A DNA stretch of 64,000 nucleotides from Maylandia zebra (taxonomy: Eukaryota > Chordata > Actinopteri > Cichliformes > Cichlidae), in contig NC_135179.1 of assembly GCF_041146795.1 (NCBI RefSeq), positions 14,952,047 to 15,016,046 of the forward strand, in the 5' to 3' direction. The stretch's first letter is position 1; the number at the start of each line of letters is the position of its first letter. The notes beneath the pieces were generated by a model. The model was not told where the DNA came from. It did no database searches and worked only from the letters and a program-made list of their open reading frames with translations. Shown in pieces: positions 36,501-47,045 of the stretch. A program made the translations under genes and the position numbers.

Positions 36501-39500
36501 GATGCAACTGCTTTTGTTTGAAAGGCAAAATATGTATATGGTAAAGGTGAGTGAGCAGCAACTAATTTTCAGTTAACTATTTGTCCCGCTTTCCAGTAGC
36601 AAAGCACTTTATTTTCACTTGTTCTAAATAAGATCCTGAAACTTATAGTTTGAGGCAAATTGTAAAGTTTAATCATTTCTTTTAATCATGAAAATAATAT
36701 TTGGCGTTAATGAAAAGTTACTTTTTTGTCTGTATATGCTTTTAGTTAGTTCTCAGAAAGAAAATCGAAATCAACAGAAACTGGTAGTACAAATAAATGG
36801 GAATCAGAATTGGCCAAATAAACTGCCATCTGTAGTACTAAAACTATATTCCCAACTAAAAATAACACACTCAACTACTTTCCTTACCAAATTTGCTGCC
36901 GTCACTTCAGCAAAAGAAAGACCTCGTGGACTGATGAGAATGTGGTCCTGCTCTTTACTGACACGTACCTATGACAAAATAAACACATGAGTAAAGTGGC
37001 GAAAAGCTCAAGTTTGATGTACAAAAATCAAGAGGACAGTGGCTTAAATGCAAAACAGGGGCTTCAGAACAAGAGTCCCAAAAAGAGCTATGTCTGTTTT
37101 TATATAGTCTACATGTATCTTCATGTAGCATCAATGTGGCTGCCCTTTCTGGTTTCATTACTCTTTGGAATATTTCAAACTCACTGGCAGAAAATGCTTA
37201 AAAATTGCTTTGGTTTTGTTTTGCAGATAAATGTTAGCAGTGAGAGATAAAGCCTCACTCACACAGACCCAGGTGATACAAATCATTGACCGCTTGGCAA
37301 CCTCAAGTTGCCAGGTAAGAATGTGTATTCCCCAGCTGGTTGGTAAGTGCTTGCTGGCTGTTACTGGGTGAAATCAGTCACACAGAGGGCGGGGCAGTCA
37401 AATCATCATCTTCCATACAAACTATAGGTGACAATGGTTTTTTTATGTAGCACCATACGACTCTTTGCAACCAGTCTCACCTACCTACTGCCAGCAAACC
37501 TCAGCAGCCTTTTCCAAACCGTTGGGGAATACACATTTTTTCCTAGCAACTGATGGTTGGAAAAGCATTGTCCACTGGTGACCAGGCCCATGTGACGGAG
37601 GCTTTATACACTGCATATCCTGTGACTATCCTTTAATATAAATTAACTGATGTAAAAGCTTTGAGGCAGCATTTTTAAACATTTGTCTAAGTAAAAAAAA
37701 AAACAACCACCACTGCTGCTGCCATGAGGAATGAAATCTCTACATTTACAATGTTTATTTTTTTCTTTTCAAGAGGGGTTAACACTGTCTAAGAGAAGGA
37801 AGACACATTTTCCCAAGTCAAGGGTAAAGAAACTCTGAACCACAGACAAAAGCTTTTTTTTAACTTAGAAAAACTCAAAAATGTGTCTGTCTTTGCTTTG
37901 TCTTTGGGGAATATCAGAACCTAACATTCTGATGTTCTCCAAGGTGTACATCAGATGTATGGTTGTGAATTCTTGCTTCATATTCACAAACCTTACTTTT
38001 CTATGCCATAAATAATATATAGTTTCTGAAAATAAAGTGGTATTCCCCTTTAAGCCTTCCAGGTGCCAGAGAACAAGGAGCACACATAAAGAAACACAAA
38101 CCTCGTGCTGCATACATAAGCAGGTGTGCACTGGAGCATGATTGTGAAGTTGTACTCACAGTAATGTAGGAGCTTGTAAAGCGAGCCCAGCTGAAGAGGT
38201 CAACGAGCCTGTAGAGGCTGGCCAGCTTGCAGCGACTCTGTTTCTCCCCTTTGGCAAAGGAGGGAGACTCTACGCCATACAAGTCATTGACTGGGGTCAC
38301 CATCCCGATGCCTGCCACAGCACATAACATCATCTGTACATTGCAGTGCATCCGAAAAATGTACAAGCATGTTTACATGATTTGTTTCCACAGTATGTAA
38401 AGTCAAACATCCCGGGGAACATGAGTCTCCTCAGCTGAAGATTGAAAAAAGGGCCCTACTCAGAATTCCCAAAGTGTATCTGAGGGTATTTTGGGGATGT
38501 AATACCATATAAGGCCATTAATGATACAGGGCATTAACTTTTATAGCCACTTTGGCTTTTTAAAGGCGCAGGTCTGCCTCAACTCTTCAAAGCATGTTCT
38601 TACATTTTCCAAACATTTACAGTTTTGATCATTAAACTGTCTAAAACTATAACTTCCCAGTGTCAGCTCTGTGACCTCCCACTGAAACACAGGGGTAAAA
38701 GGTCAGGCCAGTATAATGAACACTGCAAACTGCTATACTTGATTACTCAGACTGGTCATGAGAGTTACTTAATAAAAGCACTATTGAGCATTTTATGCTG
38801 TTTCAGGGTTGTTGAGTGTCACAGGAGTTGGGGAATTCAGCCTCCAACAATGAAGATATTCAGTCTGGCTGATGCACACTGACGCAGGATACACGTTGAA
38901 TGACAAACAGGCCGAAAGGGACATAAATGGATACATTCAGACGCACACACGAGCACACGAGGCCACTCACTGATGGGAGCAGTCAAGGGGCCTGCCCCTC
39001 CCGTGGTGCTGGCCATGACCAGGTCAGCAATCTGCCTCAGTGCCATGAGACCTGTAGGGTTGTTGCCCTTAGTCAGCTGGTCCTGAATCAGACCTTCTAA
39101 TTCATCTTTAAACACCTGCAAACAAAACCAAATAAAACTTTTTTATAGTAGGAGATGTGGTACAAAGAAGCTAAAACCTAGCAACTCATGTATACGCAGC
39201 CTATCTTTGTCCTACTTCCAACACCTTCACAGGATGTGTGGGGAAGCACAGCGAGCTTTCAGATGCTCCTTATAACAACTATACACAAATCACCAGACCA
39301 CTAAAAAAAAGCTCTTTGTGTACATCTGTGAAAAGGGGGTTCACTAGAAGAAGGAGCTGGCATTAAACTTGACCATCAATTTCTGCGTCAAGTGTAGCCT
39401 GTGAATCTTGAAACGACATCATTTTCTCCTGAGCTGCAACTAAGCTCAGGCATTCTGCTTCATCCGACCACGGTTCCCATGGTGATGTGATGAGCTCCAC

Positions 39501-40458
39501 TTGTTTGGTGGGTTATGCAATCACAGATGAGTGTGGGCTCGTCTTATTTCCATGCACTTCATTGGTGTGTACTTATTTCACATCCCTGTACTTACACTGA
39601 CTGTGTGCTGTCTCCTCCATTTGCTCTCCATTTTATCAATTTTTTACTGAAGCAATACTGTGTATTATATGCACTGGTGTTTATATTATTCTGTCTTTTG
39701 TCAACGAGAGCAGATCACATAATAGAACAGATCTCTAAATGATGCAAATTATATCCTAGGGTGAATCTCTACATTATTTAGGCTGAGTTTTTGCTGTGCT
39801 GTCTTATTATTAACTTAACTGAAATGTACCTAATAAACTGACACAGGCTTAAGGACAACAAGAAGTGCTACAATTAGGATTTTAAGGAAAATAGTGAAAA
39901 ATGCCTCCAAGTGTAGTTTAACTTTAAAAATGAGTCACTGATACACAGAAAAAGAAGCAGACTAACACTAACCCCCTTTGTAAAGTAATGATGATAATAA
40001 TAATATTAATAATCTGGACAGTAACAATGGTAGAACCATTTACACTTAATTCTGTAAGCTAAAGCTAACCCATATTAAAATAGAATGCAGTATATTAAAT
40101 GATGTGCACATAAACAAGTAAAAAATACATGCACTACAATCAGCATTGAGTAAAGGGTAGAGTGTATCTCTCTGGGGTTTAAAGCTCTGTTTATTACTCA
40201 TACACAGTGAAAGCTTGTGTGTAGGAGGCTATTTGTATGAAGCCTCTTGCTACATACTGGACTCTGCAGGATCTGGGTGACCCTCTTCTTCTGCTCCATC
40301 ATGTTAAAGTCCTGCCTCAGGTCCGGTGACATATTCTTGCTCCGGAGATACTCAGGGTCGCTCTCATCCACGCGGTCAAAGTAGCGCTCCTTGGAGTCGT
40401 TGCTGGACAAGGCCAGGGTCAGAGACCCCACCGTCTGCCTCACATCCACCAAACTCAT
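24268..40458 (-). CDS. add3: add3, gamma-adducin
   Basis: Membrane-skeleton protein: adducin heteromers cap actin barbed ends and recruit spectrin. The fourteen coding exons sum to 2085 nt (694 aa; human long form 706). Residues 1-67 contain the adducin signature [17 protein letters not shown] and [19 protein letters not shown]. About 117-380 form the globular head of class II aldolase fold, with IIHAH (H235, H237) and [17 protein letters not shown] (H298). The neck and PEST-like tail follow. The C-terminus is the MARCKS-related domain [20 protein letters not shown], with Ser677 at the PKC/calmodulin site. The start is the first ATG of an exon whose upstream part is 5' UTR. Teleosts often keep add3a and add3b; I cannot assign which. 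Neighbour mxi1 upstream on the same strand agrees with vertebrate synteny. Confidence 0.96.
24640..24735 (-). CDS. add3: add3 cassette exon 13 (96 nt, 32 residues)
   Basis: The acceptor is CTTTTACAG and the donor is [28 protein letters not shown], then [12 protein letters not shown]. It is phase 1 at both ends, so skipping keeps the frame and removes exactly 32 residues. That equals the 32-residue difference between the human ADD3 isoforms (706 versus 674 aa). Likely alternatively spliced. Confidence 0.88.
25840..26480 (-). mobile_element. Decayed Tc1-like transposon in add3 intron 12
   Basis: On the minus strand, VQMDNDP is followed by [11 protein letters not shown], then [12 protein letters not shown], the canonical second Asp ('DNDP.HTA') and 'WP.QSPDLNPIE' blocks of Tc1 transposase. 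After that come [20 protein letters not shown] and the C-terminal RLRAVIDC. Stops interrupt the frame. The element ends were not resolved. Confidence 0.75.
26867..26990 (-). CDS. add3: add3 coding exon 12 (residues 539-580)
   Basis: 124 nt, acceptor GTCTTTAG, donor [28 protein letters not shown], then [20 protein letters not shown]. It ends phase 1. Confidence 0.93.
26991..28790 (-). other. add3 intron 11, no feature recognised
   Basis: About 1.8 kb, AT-rich. A T-run at 28751-28769 sits near the donor of exon 11. No coding or repeat family was identified with confidence. Confidence 0.45.
28791..28880 (-). CDS. add3: add3 coding exon 11 (residues 509-538)
   Basis: 90 nt, acceptor TTTGTTCAG, donor [28 protein letters not shown], then [10 protein letters not shown]. 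The '[11 protein letters not shown]' string is an adducin hallmark. Confidence 0.94.
29053..29169 (-). CDS. add3: add3 coding exon 10 (residues 470-508)
   Basis: 117 nt, acceptor ATTCTCTCAG, donor GTCAGTTG (weak). [20 protein letters not shown], then [19 protein letters not shown]. Confidence 0.94.
29380..29640 (-). CDS. add3: add3 coding exon 9 (residues 383-469)
   Basis: 261 nt, acceptor GTGCTAG, donor [28 protein letters not shown] opens the neck. [20 protein letters not shown] is near-invariant among adducins. It ends SPRTKTM. Confidence 0.95.
29641..31283 (-). other. add3 intron 8, no feature recognised
   Basis: About 1.6 kb. A moderately GC-rich, CpG-containing stretch lies at 30590-30960, with reading frames that show no recognisable protein. 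Nothing further to report. Confidence 0.45.
31284..31457 (-). CDS. add3: add3 coding exon 8 (residues 325-382)
   Basis: 174 nt, acceptor TTTGTTTAG, donor [28 protein letters not shown], then [20 protein letters not shown], the end of the head domain. Local GC content is higher than in the flanking introns. Confidence 0.95.
31458..32080 (-). other. add3 intron 7, no feature recognised
   Basis: About 620 bp of AT-rich sequence without repeats or coding potential. Confidence 0.5.
32081..32179 (-). CDS. add3: add3 coding exon 7 (residues 292-324)
   Basis: 99 nt, acceptor TTTTTCAG, donor [28 protein letters not shown], then [13 protein letters not shown]: the 'RNHG' block of the aldolase-like fold. 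Confidence 0.95.
32180..33364 (-). other. add3 intron 6, no feature recognised
   Basis: About 1.2 kb, AT-rich, with a TTTATT-rich stretch at 33105-33145. Forward-strand reading frames near 33100-33500 are antisense shadows of exon 6. Confidence 0.5.
33365..33508 (-). CDS. add3: add3 coding exon 6 (residues 244-291)
   Basis: 144 nt, phase 0 at both ends, acceptor GCTAACAG, donor GTACTGTC (weak). [20 protein letters not shown], then the YHGSLDD loop, then KALGPTAK. Confidence 0.95.
33843..33992 (-). CDS. add3: add3 coding exon 5 (residues 194-243)
   Basis: 150 nt, phase 0 at both ends, acceptor AATATTTAG, donor [26 protein letters not shown] leads to [17 protein letters not shown]. The HAH pair corresponds to metal-binding histidines of class II aldolases. 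Confidence 0.95.
33993..34986 (-). other. add3 intron 4, left part, no feature recognised
   Basis: About 1 kb between exon 5 and the pogo/Tigger-like insertion. AT-rich, no features seen. Confidence 0.45.
34987..35952 (-). mobile_element. Internally deleted pogo/Tigger-like DNA transposon
   Basis: The termini are inverted: TACCGTATTTCCCGGACTAC on the left; on the right the complement TACCGTAATTGTCGGGCTAT. The sub-terminal AGCCGCACCTGACTAAAAGC block is repeated at both ends. On the minus strand the interior reads [18 protein letters not shown], a stop, then [20 protein letters not shown], then acidic text up to [12 protein letters not shown]. This resembles the C-terminal tail of CENP-B/pogo-type transposases ('W...AW..V....I.NSFKKCGI'). 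The catalytic DDE core is missing. The ends abut TA dinucleotides, as expected for Tc/mariner-superfamily targets. It lies in add3 intron 4. Confidence 0.75.
35723..35810. repeat. 24-bp inverted repeat nested in the pogo-like element
   Basis: The arms 35723-35746 (TACGGCACTACGTTTCCTGG, then CGGA) and 35787-35810 are complementary at 23 of 24 positions, with a 40-base loop. The hairpin lies between the acidic coding remnant and the right terminus. It may mark the junction of an internal rearrangement or a second, smaller palindromic element. Confidence 0.7.
36050..36650 (+). mobile_element. Decayed hAT-like element with BED-finger remnant, copy 2
   Basis: On the plus strand, 36130-36200 reads [20 protein letters not shown] and then, after a frame change, [10 protein letters not shown]. 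This matches the layout of a BED zinc finger (aromatic WxxF-like start and the final H...H), with both cysteines lost. [16 protein letters not shown] follows. Segments match 8440-8990, including CCGCTTTCCAGTAGCAAAGC at about 36590. Located in add3 intron 4. Confidence 0.5.
36888..36968 (-). CDS. add3: add3 coding exon 4 (residues 167-193)
   Basis: 81 nt, phase 0 at both ends, acceptor TTTGTCATAG, donor GTAAGGAA. It encodes [20 protein letters not shown] and then EVTAANL. It is too short to stand out as an open frame and was found from splice logic. Confidence 0.93.
36969..38159 (-). other. add3 intron 3 with dispersed repeat
   Basis: About 1.2 kb. 37280-37620 shares a block with 60010-60055 (ATGTGTATTCCCC, then GGCTG(T/C)TAC), showing an unclassified dispersed repeat. 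The rest is unremarkable. Confidence 0.4.
38160..38311 (-). CDS. add3: add3 coding exon 3 (residues 116-166)
   Basis: 152 nt, acceptor CTGTGGCAG, donor GTGAGTAC. It encodes [15 protein letters not shown], then [20 protein letters not shown] and [11 protein letters not shown], the first part of the aldolase-like head. Confidence 0.95.
38312..38970 (-). other. add3 intron 2, no feature recognised
   Basis: About 660 bp without repeats or coding potential visible. Confidence 0.5.
38971..39115 (-). CDS. add3: add3 coding exon 2 (residues 68-116)
   Basis: 145 nt, acceptor GTTTGCAG, donor GTGAGTGG. It encodes [20 protein letters not shown], then [16 protein letters not shown], conserved across adducins. 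Confidence 0.95.
39116..40257 (-). other. add3 intron 1 (coding), no feature recognised
   Basis: About 1.1 kb, AT-rich, with a short AATAATAATATTAAT tract at about 39991-40012. Nothing else seen. Confidence 0.5.
40258..40458 (-). CDS. add3: add3 coding exon 1 (residues 1-67)
   Basis: The exon itself spans 40488-40258, with 30 nt of 5' UTR after acceptor TTCTTCCAG. The ATG at 40458 gives [19 protein letters not shown] and then the conserved [17 protein letters not shown] block. The donor is GTATGTAG. Confidence 0.93.
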
Positions 40459-41129
40459 ATCCTCACCGCAAGGCCTCCCACTCTTCCTCTGGAAGAAAGG
40501 AGAAAACATCACAGCTCATTTCGCATTCAGGCTGTCAAGGCAACTGATGTTGTTTTAACAGAAAAGATGCTGGATGGGTGCAATAGTGACTAAAGTAATT
40601 ACAGAGAAGGAGATAAAAGAGAGGTGATTATTGTTATGTGACTGGTGCTGCTTGGAAAGGACAAAAGCTGGTGCTTTGCAAAAATGACAAGTTAGTCACA
40701 GCTACTGTGAATATAATAGCATTTTTGTTTTATTGCGATCAGTACATTTTACTTACTTTTCCCCACAAACACGCACAGAACCAACACATTTCTGTCTCTA
40801 TCATTCCTCAGCGGTATATTATGTTTTATCAGAGAACACTGGCAACACTTTGTAATAATCACTGCCAACAGTAAATGATTAATAGTGTTTATGTCAACTG
40901 GTCATTCGTTTGCATAACAAAACAGTACTTACCAAAGTTTTAGAAATATTTGTTGCAACTTTACTGTTAAACAGCTAAATAATACTTACAGATTGTTTAC
41001 AATCCATTGATTCACACTTAGGTAAACACTGTTTTATTGTTTGCTGACAGAAACGACAGTTTATCTAACCATCAAGTTATTCTAAGCCTTAGGCATGAAT
41101 TTCATTTCAGCAGGAAATCACTCGGTAAC

Positions 41130-41224
41130 TTGTGTTGTTACCGGGATCTCCTTTTAACTGTTTGCCGTAACCTTCTACGTAACCTGACGTGCACAGCCCG
41201 AGAAATGTAACTACACGTCAGGTT
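41130..41224. repeat. Two adjacent short hairpins with CRE/E-box-like arms
   Basis: CGGTAAC/GTTACCG lies at about 41132-41152. AACCTGACGTG at 41181-41191 pairs perfectly with CACGTCAGGTT at 41214-41224. The second pair places TGACGTG and CACGTCA in mirror image. The surrounding 41100-41290 is CpG-richer than its neighbourhood. It lies in the 5' UTR intron of add3 and could be a regulatory element. Confidence 0.45.
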
Positions 41225-41679
41225 GACACAGCACGCAACAACCTGAAAGGCGCGAAATGCTGCGGTGCAGGGATAAAAGGAGTTTTTGGTTAAGTTAGGT
41301 CATCTTCACTGTGTCATTAGCATTTTTAACAGAGACAATTATTCAACACCATGTCTAAAGAACAGACAACATTGTGACTATTTCACATTTGGTTGATATT
41401 AAATTGGTGACACCATTGTGGATTCTTTCAGATTCTTCACAACGAATGTTGTATAAGTCCGGACAGACATGGATATAAACTGCAGCCTTACGGGTTGGCA
41501 GACAAATACAACTGAAAGGCAGTATTTCCAGTTTTCTGTTACTTAGTGGGTTTCAGCACCAAACTTCAACATCTCCTTCCTCTCCACACAGACTGAGGCC
41601 AATTTATACACTGTGAGAGGAAAGTAGCAACAGCTTCAACTCTTCTGTTCATCAAGAAGCTATAAAGCATGGCCAGCAG

Positions 41680-42847
41680 CAGAGCCAGGCATGAAGGGCT
41701 TAGGTGGTTGCCTAGGGTGCATAATATCAGGGGGAACTGGCACGCCAGGCTTTCTTTTCTTTTTTGGTTAAATCATGCTTACAGCAACAAGTTTATTAAC
41801 AAAAACAGTCTTTTAACTACAATAACACAAACTCCATCCCCTGAACTGTTGACAAGATGATGGAATAAACAGCGGCTGCCATCATGAGGTAACCATCCAT
41901 GTAACCAGTGCATGATAGCATCCCTACAATCCAAACTAATCTCAAGCCAAATTAGAGGAAGCCTTAAAGCTCCTTGTTTATGAAAAGAATGATATCGGTG
42001 AACAGCCTTTTTCGTCCACAGGACGAAATCTAAATAATAAGACTTTATGATAAAATGATACGATTTCAGCAACAGAACCAATCTACATACTTACAATTTC
42101 CAAAGTTATGCACACGCACTTGTTCGTAAGATGTTACAGAGGTTTGCCAATAATCTCGATTTAACAAAACAAACAGGAGCTAAAGTTGTGTTTGTCTTTC
42201 CTCTGAGTTTATTAACTTTCACAGGGTTACCTACAGCATCTACTTGTGTCCCCACAGGCAGAAAGTTGCAGGCATTTACACCACAGTGGTATCTTTGTTT
42301 GTTTAAAAGACACGTAAATAACTAAATAAATCTGTTTTTCCTAACCTCAAACAAATGAGGTGTCACACAGAGAGCCCCGGCTTTACTGTTCAATCAACTG
42401 TTGACATCTGCCTTCCAGACATTTTTATTTTACTGTTAATACAAATGTGACTGGTTTATTCAAATCAAAAACAGTCAAACAGCTTTATTTAAACATTCTT
42501 GTCATGTACCCGCCTACATTTAAGTCATCATTATTGACAGTTCCAATAACTACATAGGATGCAACTTTACTATTGATAAAGTAACTAACTTGAAATATGA
42601 CAGCAAATAGCCCAGAAGCATTGGAAATGCACACAGACGTAGTTAAGTCTAAAATAATGAATCTACTAATTAAACATTTTTGTAAAGACAGGCAGTAGAT
42701 TTGAGTTTATAATTAATTATAATAATCTTAGCTGTTTTGGGAGAAAAGAGCAGGCCGTTCAACCAAAACATTTTTTTTGTTAAAAAAAAAAGGGGGGGGG
42801 GGGGGGGGGGCGAGGGGCACCGAATCCAAAGGCTACAGCCGGCCCTG
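41680..42847. mobile_element. Possible hAT-like element in add3 5' intron
   Basis: The left end CAGAGCCAGGCATGAAGGGC, then TTAGGTGGTTGCCTAGGGTG, and the complement of the right end, CAGGGCCGGCTGTAGCC, resemble the 'CAGGGCCGGCTCTAGGC...GCCTAGGG' ends of a common fish transposon. The flanking octamers do not match, so no target duplication supports the edges. The interior has no transposase. Confidence 0.35.
42782..42810. repeat. A-run followed by 19-G run
   Basis: About ten A and then about 19 consecutive G. A G-tract this long can form quadruplex structures and is prone to slippage and sequencing error. It lies at the right end of the possible hAT-like element. Confidence 0.8.
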
Positions 42848-43200
42848 GTCGCCTCATGCAAATGAGATATTTTGAAAAGCAGCGTGCGCCTTTGATGCTG
42901 CAGCGTTACCTGATGTGGGGGTGGAGGGAGATACAGCTAGGTCTACTTCACATTAGGCCGGGAAACGCAACAATTTCACTCCACTAAAGCAGAAATAACA
43001 CTCTCACAGCTGTTTTCATGGCAGCCTGTAATCAACCACTCGATGCGTGGCATCAAATTACAACTTTTAACCGTTACTGCAACGAAAAGTAACGCAGAGG
43101 GGGATGTATTAGCCAAAGCTAGAGGTACGAGCGGAAGAAAAAAAATCAAAGCGAGCACATGAACCCAAAAGTAAAACTGTTACTGCAAGTTGAAAATTAC

Positions 43201-43330
43201 CTGAAGCAAAGTTCTCCTAACTACCTCCGGGCGACGTGACGTCGAATATCTCCTGAAACGTGGATAAAGGTGAGCCACGCGGATATTATTCCCAGTTCGG
43301 ATGCATGGTTTTGGGGGAAAACAGGCTTGC
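43201..43330 (-). other. Putative add3 noncoding first exon and promoter
   Basis: On the minus strand, GGTAGTTAGGAGAACTTTGC, then TTCAG, precedes GTAATTTTC, an acceptable donor at 43200. The block is CpG-richer than its flanks and has a palindromic CRE, TGACGTC, at 43237-43243. The first coding exon (40488) starts with an acceptor inside 5' UTR, so an upstream noncoding exon is required. This is the best local candidate, not a proven one. Confidence 0.35.
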
Positions 43331-43500
43331 AACTTGTGCTGCTACAGTATCCAGACGAAGCAGCAGGCTGCCCGCTGCGGGTAAGTAGTGAGTTGAAGAG
43401 TGAAGATTGGCTGCATGGAGGAGGGTGTGGGTGTGTTGGTGTGGGAAAGAGGAAAAGTGACCATGTGACTTCACTTATCCACCCACTAGAGCGTTTGTAT

Positions 43501-45684
43501 TGAGCGGGACAAAAGCATGGCCACTCAGAGCTTAGTTTTTCCACAACCACACTGTAGCTTTCCTGTAATATTACTTAATAAACCTTATTCTTAAAATCCC
43601 CCCCAGGGAATATCTTACAGGCTTGCAATAATTTTTGGTGAGGATTTGAAGTAAAGTTTGTGTGTCTGTGTGTGTTTTTTAAATTACTCTTCTCTCCTGC
43701 TCTCTGCCTCTCAGTGTGTGATTCATTAACTCCTGCCACTTCATATCATAAATAACTGAGACGCCTGTGATCCAACTGCAGCTCCGAGGAGGTTTACATC
43801 AAAGCTGTATGCCTCAATCATACAAAAACAGAATATTTCAAAGCCAGAATAAGTGCCCCCCCCCCCAAAAAAAAAAAGTTTTCCACAATATAGCATATTT
43901 GCTTACAGAAAGCAATTCATAAAGTGTCTCAAAGACGAGAAACTATAACAATTCTCATTATTTTATTCACATCACACTTACTTTTCCCGAATTCACAAGC
44001 ACAGCATGCCCACTTCACTTGTAAAGTAAAAAAAGACCACCACTTAATGTGCTGGCTGCACAAATCATATTTTTTGAACGGCCACATTGTTGTGCAAGGT
44101 TCTTTTAGACACGCTGCTTTTCTTTAAGTGAAATAAGATGGTTCTCTCAACAGAAATAAGGAATAAGATCAAAGTACAACTGAATGCAAGGCTGTGCAGA
44201 TTTGTGTTAAAAAGAGCAGCCACCTCTCTACTCTTTTCTGCTTTGCTGGTCACCCTCTACGAGCTGTAGTGTAGCAATATTCAAATGCACTCCTTGTTAA
44301 ATGAATGCAAGTCTGGAATTTCCAATTTTCTCAGTACGGCTTCCGTCAGCCCACAGATGTATTACCGCTTTTATTCACGCACAATCGGGCACACTCGTAC
44401 CAAAATCTTGATTTTGAGATGTAAGAGAGAGAAGGATTAGATCACTGACTGACACAACAATTGCAGGAAACACAGTGGAGTCTTGGAGGCGGGGCAGATA
44501 TGTGGACATATGGGTTGATGTAATGAAAAGCAGAACTTTCTCACTCTGGAGCAGCGTGACCCCCTAAACTCCCCCCTCCGCTCGGAACCCTGCCTCCCTG
44601 TTACTGGCAGGGTTCCCACCAGAAACCACAAGCAAGCTTAAATGTCTGCGCACAACATCCTCCCACCTTCCAAGCACCACATTCTTGCTGGCTATTTAAA
44701 CTTTTCAGTGAGGCCAGCCTATCCTGAAAGCAACTCACCAAATGTCAGGTGTTATTACTTGACGACTCATTCATACAGATTACTGTTGAGGATACTGATG
44801 TCCGCTACTGGAATCCCACCTTTTTCTTGTCAAAAACCTACTACTGCTCTGCTGGATGTGACATTGAAATCAGACATACAAATACTGCCTGAATAGATCA
44901 AATGAAAGCATGTAGCCTACAGTAGAGTAAAACTCTGGGAAATAATCGTATAATTCCTTATAAGATTAATCAAAGAGATGCAATATAAATACCGATGCAG
45001 AATTGTTGCTCTAAGTAAAACCATTCCTGCAGAACATATTGGTGAGATTTGGTATAGTTAGAGTTAAGTTATAACCACTAACTGTGTGGTGAAAAGTGAA
45101 AAATAAAATAAAACTCAGAAAGTAAAGCAAACACAGCAAACTCCATTTCAGAGTGAACAATAAACTCAAGAAAAACTGCAAAGCATGACACCAAAAAGTC
45201 ACAGCTGACTTTCTTTTCTAAAGGCTTAGAGAAGAGTAGGCGAAAGCTTTCAGGGTGTCATGCTAGATGAGGGACCAGCGTGTGAACTGGAGTAAACCCA
45301 AAGTAAAACCCGGGAGACATAGGCACAGGGAATGGTGATCAGTGTCATGTCATGGTTGAACTTAAGAAAGATATCTGGCCCTGTGGAAGGCACAGCGTGT
45401 TGGGATGTGTGTAGCCACCTTTTGACCTGTGGATTTATCTTTTATCTCTGCCCTTGATGGGTTTCTTGGGGGGTTATGATCACACCAGTGCTAGTGCTTT
45501 ATCTCTTTTCTCTGTAGGGAAAAGCTGACAGAGGGATCTCTGTTCTTTAACAGGTACGTAACACAGCATGGAGATTGTTCAGTATAGGCATCACGTAGAG
45601 TTGTAGTTTAAATAGTTTCCTATAGATGACAGAAAAGGTAAGAAACTACTTATTACACAACAAAGAACAATTTCTGCTATTGTG

Positions 45685-45688
<4 letters not shown>
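43501..45688. other. No gene recognised
   Basis: AT-rich, with a short C-run/A-run junction at 43858-43877. No coding exon, RNA gene or clear transposon was found. It may be add3 upstream regulatory sequence. Confidence 0.45.

Positions 45689-45738
<50 letters not shown>
45689..45738. repeat. (TA)n microsatellite
   Basis: About 25 uninterrupted TA units, prone to length variation. Confidence 0.92.
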
Positions 45739-45741
<3 letters not shown>

Positions 45742-46888
45742 TGAATGCTGAGTGTTTAAGTGTGCAAGCAATTATTCAAACCAAATTCATCAATGAAGTC
45801 TGATTTATGATTAATAAATGACTAATATGTTGATTAAAAATTTAATAATTAATGCCTGTAAAATTCTTCCAAACAGTTAGATCAACATGAGGTAAAAATA
45901 TCTCGAGTTTCTGTATATCAAATGCCAAAAATATGAGATAATACATTTCCCATAATGCAACTGCTGTGCTATTTTTTTAGAGCATTCCTTCCTTATTTTT
46001 TCAAGTCATCATCAGTGTTTTCTTTTTCCTTAGCAGTCAGAAACTGCTAGTATTTAGCACTGAACATTATCATGATGACTAATTTCGATCGAGAGAGAGA
46101 GAGATGTCAACTTTATTTCAGGTCCTTGCAAGCATGGTTGCCTTGGTAACCAATGCTTATGCTGTGTGAGGCAAAATTAGTAAGGGAAAGAGAGAATGGG
46201 TGCCAGATAACATGGCATCAAGAAGAAAGATTAGAAATCGACACAAACTGTACCGTTTCACAGAAATACACAGAGTCGAACTAATCATCTCATAAATATA
46301 ACCCTGATTACCCCGTCTGCATGACTGATGGATCTTCTTTATAATTAAGCCACAGGGTAAAGACCTGTTGTATTTCTCTTTTAACCAAAAGCATTCTGTG
46401 CTGATTACCTTGAAGACTTAAATCATAGCTCTGACTTTCAGACATGTTTGAAATATTAGTCGTAACCATTACGTTGCACTCACTCAGCCAGACATTTAGC
46501 CTCTGAACACAGAGGCACACACTATAGAGAGTTTTGCTTATTTCCCCCTTTCTATTTTGTGATTCTGTTTTGCAGACATTATGAATAAGAATTTTTTTTT
46601 GAATTTATTTGTGTCTAATTTCTTTCAGTTTTGTCTATTTGCATGGTATGGCTCTGTTTTATGACCACTGCACATGGCATTAAATCAGATACAACATGAA
46701 GAGGAGGAGATGGGATGAAAGTGGGTTGCAAAGTGGCTTACAGATGGGAAACATCTACAGGCAAAGTAAAGCAGGTGCTCTTTGAGATTTGCCAACTAGA
46801 TGCATTGATATGGGCTGTCACTGAGATCAGTAAATAGGGATTAATGAGTTCTGCTACTACTTGACTTCACGGCCTGTCTGAATTAACT
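45739..46888. other. No gene recognised
   Basis: AT-rich; a short GA repeat (GAGAGAGAGAGAG) near 46091. Nothing else was identified. Confidence 0.45.
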
Positions 46889-47045
46889 CCATCCATCCCT
46901 CTCTCCATCCTTTCATTCATTTTCTTTCACTTATCTAATTCAATGTTGCAAGGATGCTGGAGCCTATCCCAGCTGTCATAGGGCAAAAGGTTGAGTACTA
47001 CCTGCACTGGTTGCCAGAAAGATAGCCAGTGTCCTGCACTCTATT
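46889..47045. repeat. Dispersed fish repeat ('GGAGCCTATCCCAGCTGTCA' type)
   Basis: CCATCCATCC is followed by TTCATTTTC...CACTTATC, then GCTGGAGCCTATCCCAGCTG, TCATAGGGC, then GCACTGGTTGCCAG. I recognise this as a diverged copy of a very abundant teleost interspersed repeat (consensus '...cctggacaggttgccagtctgtc'). Its parent element type is uncertain. Confidence 0.55.
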
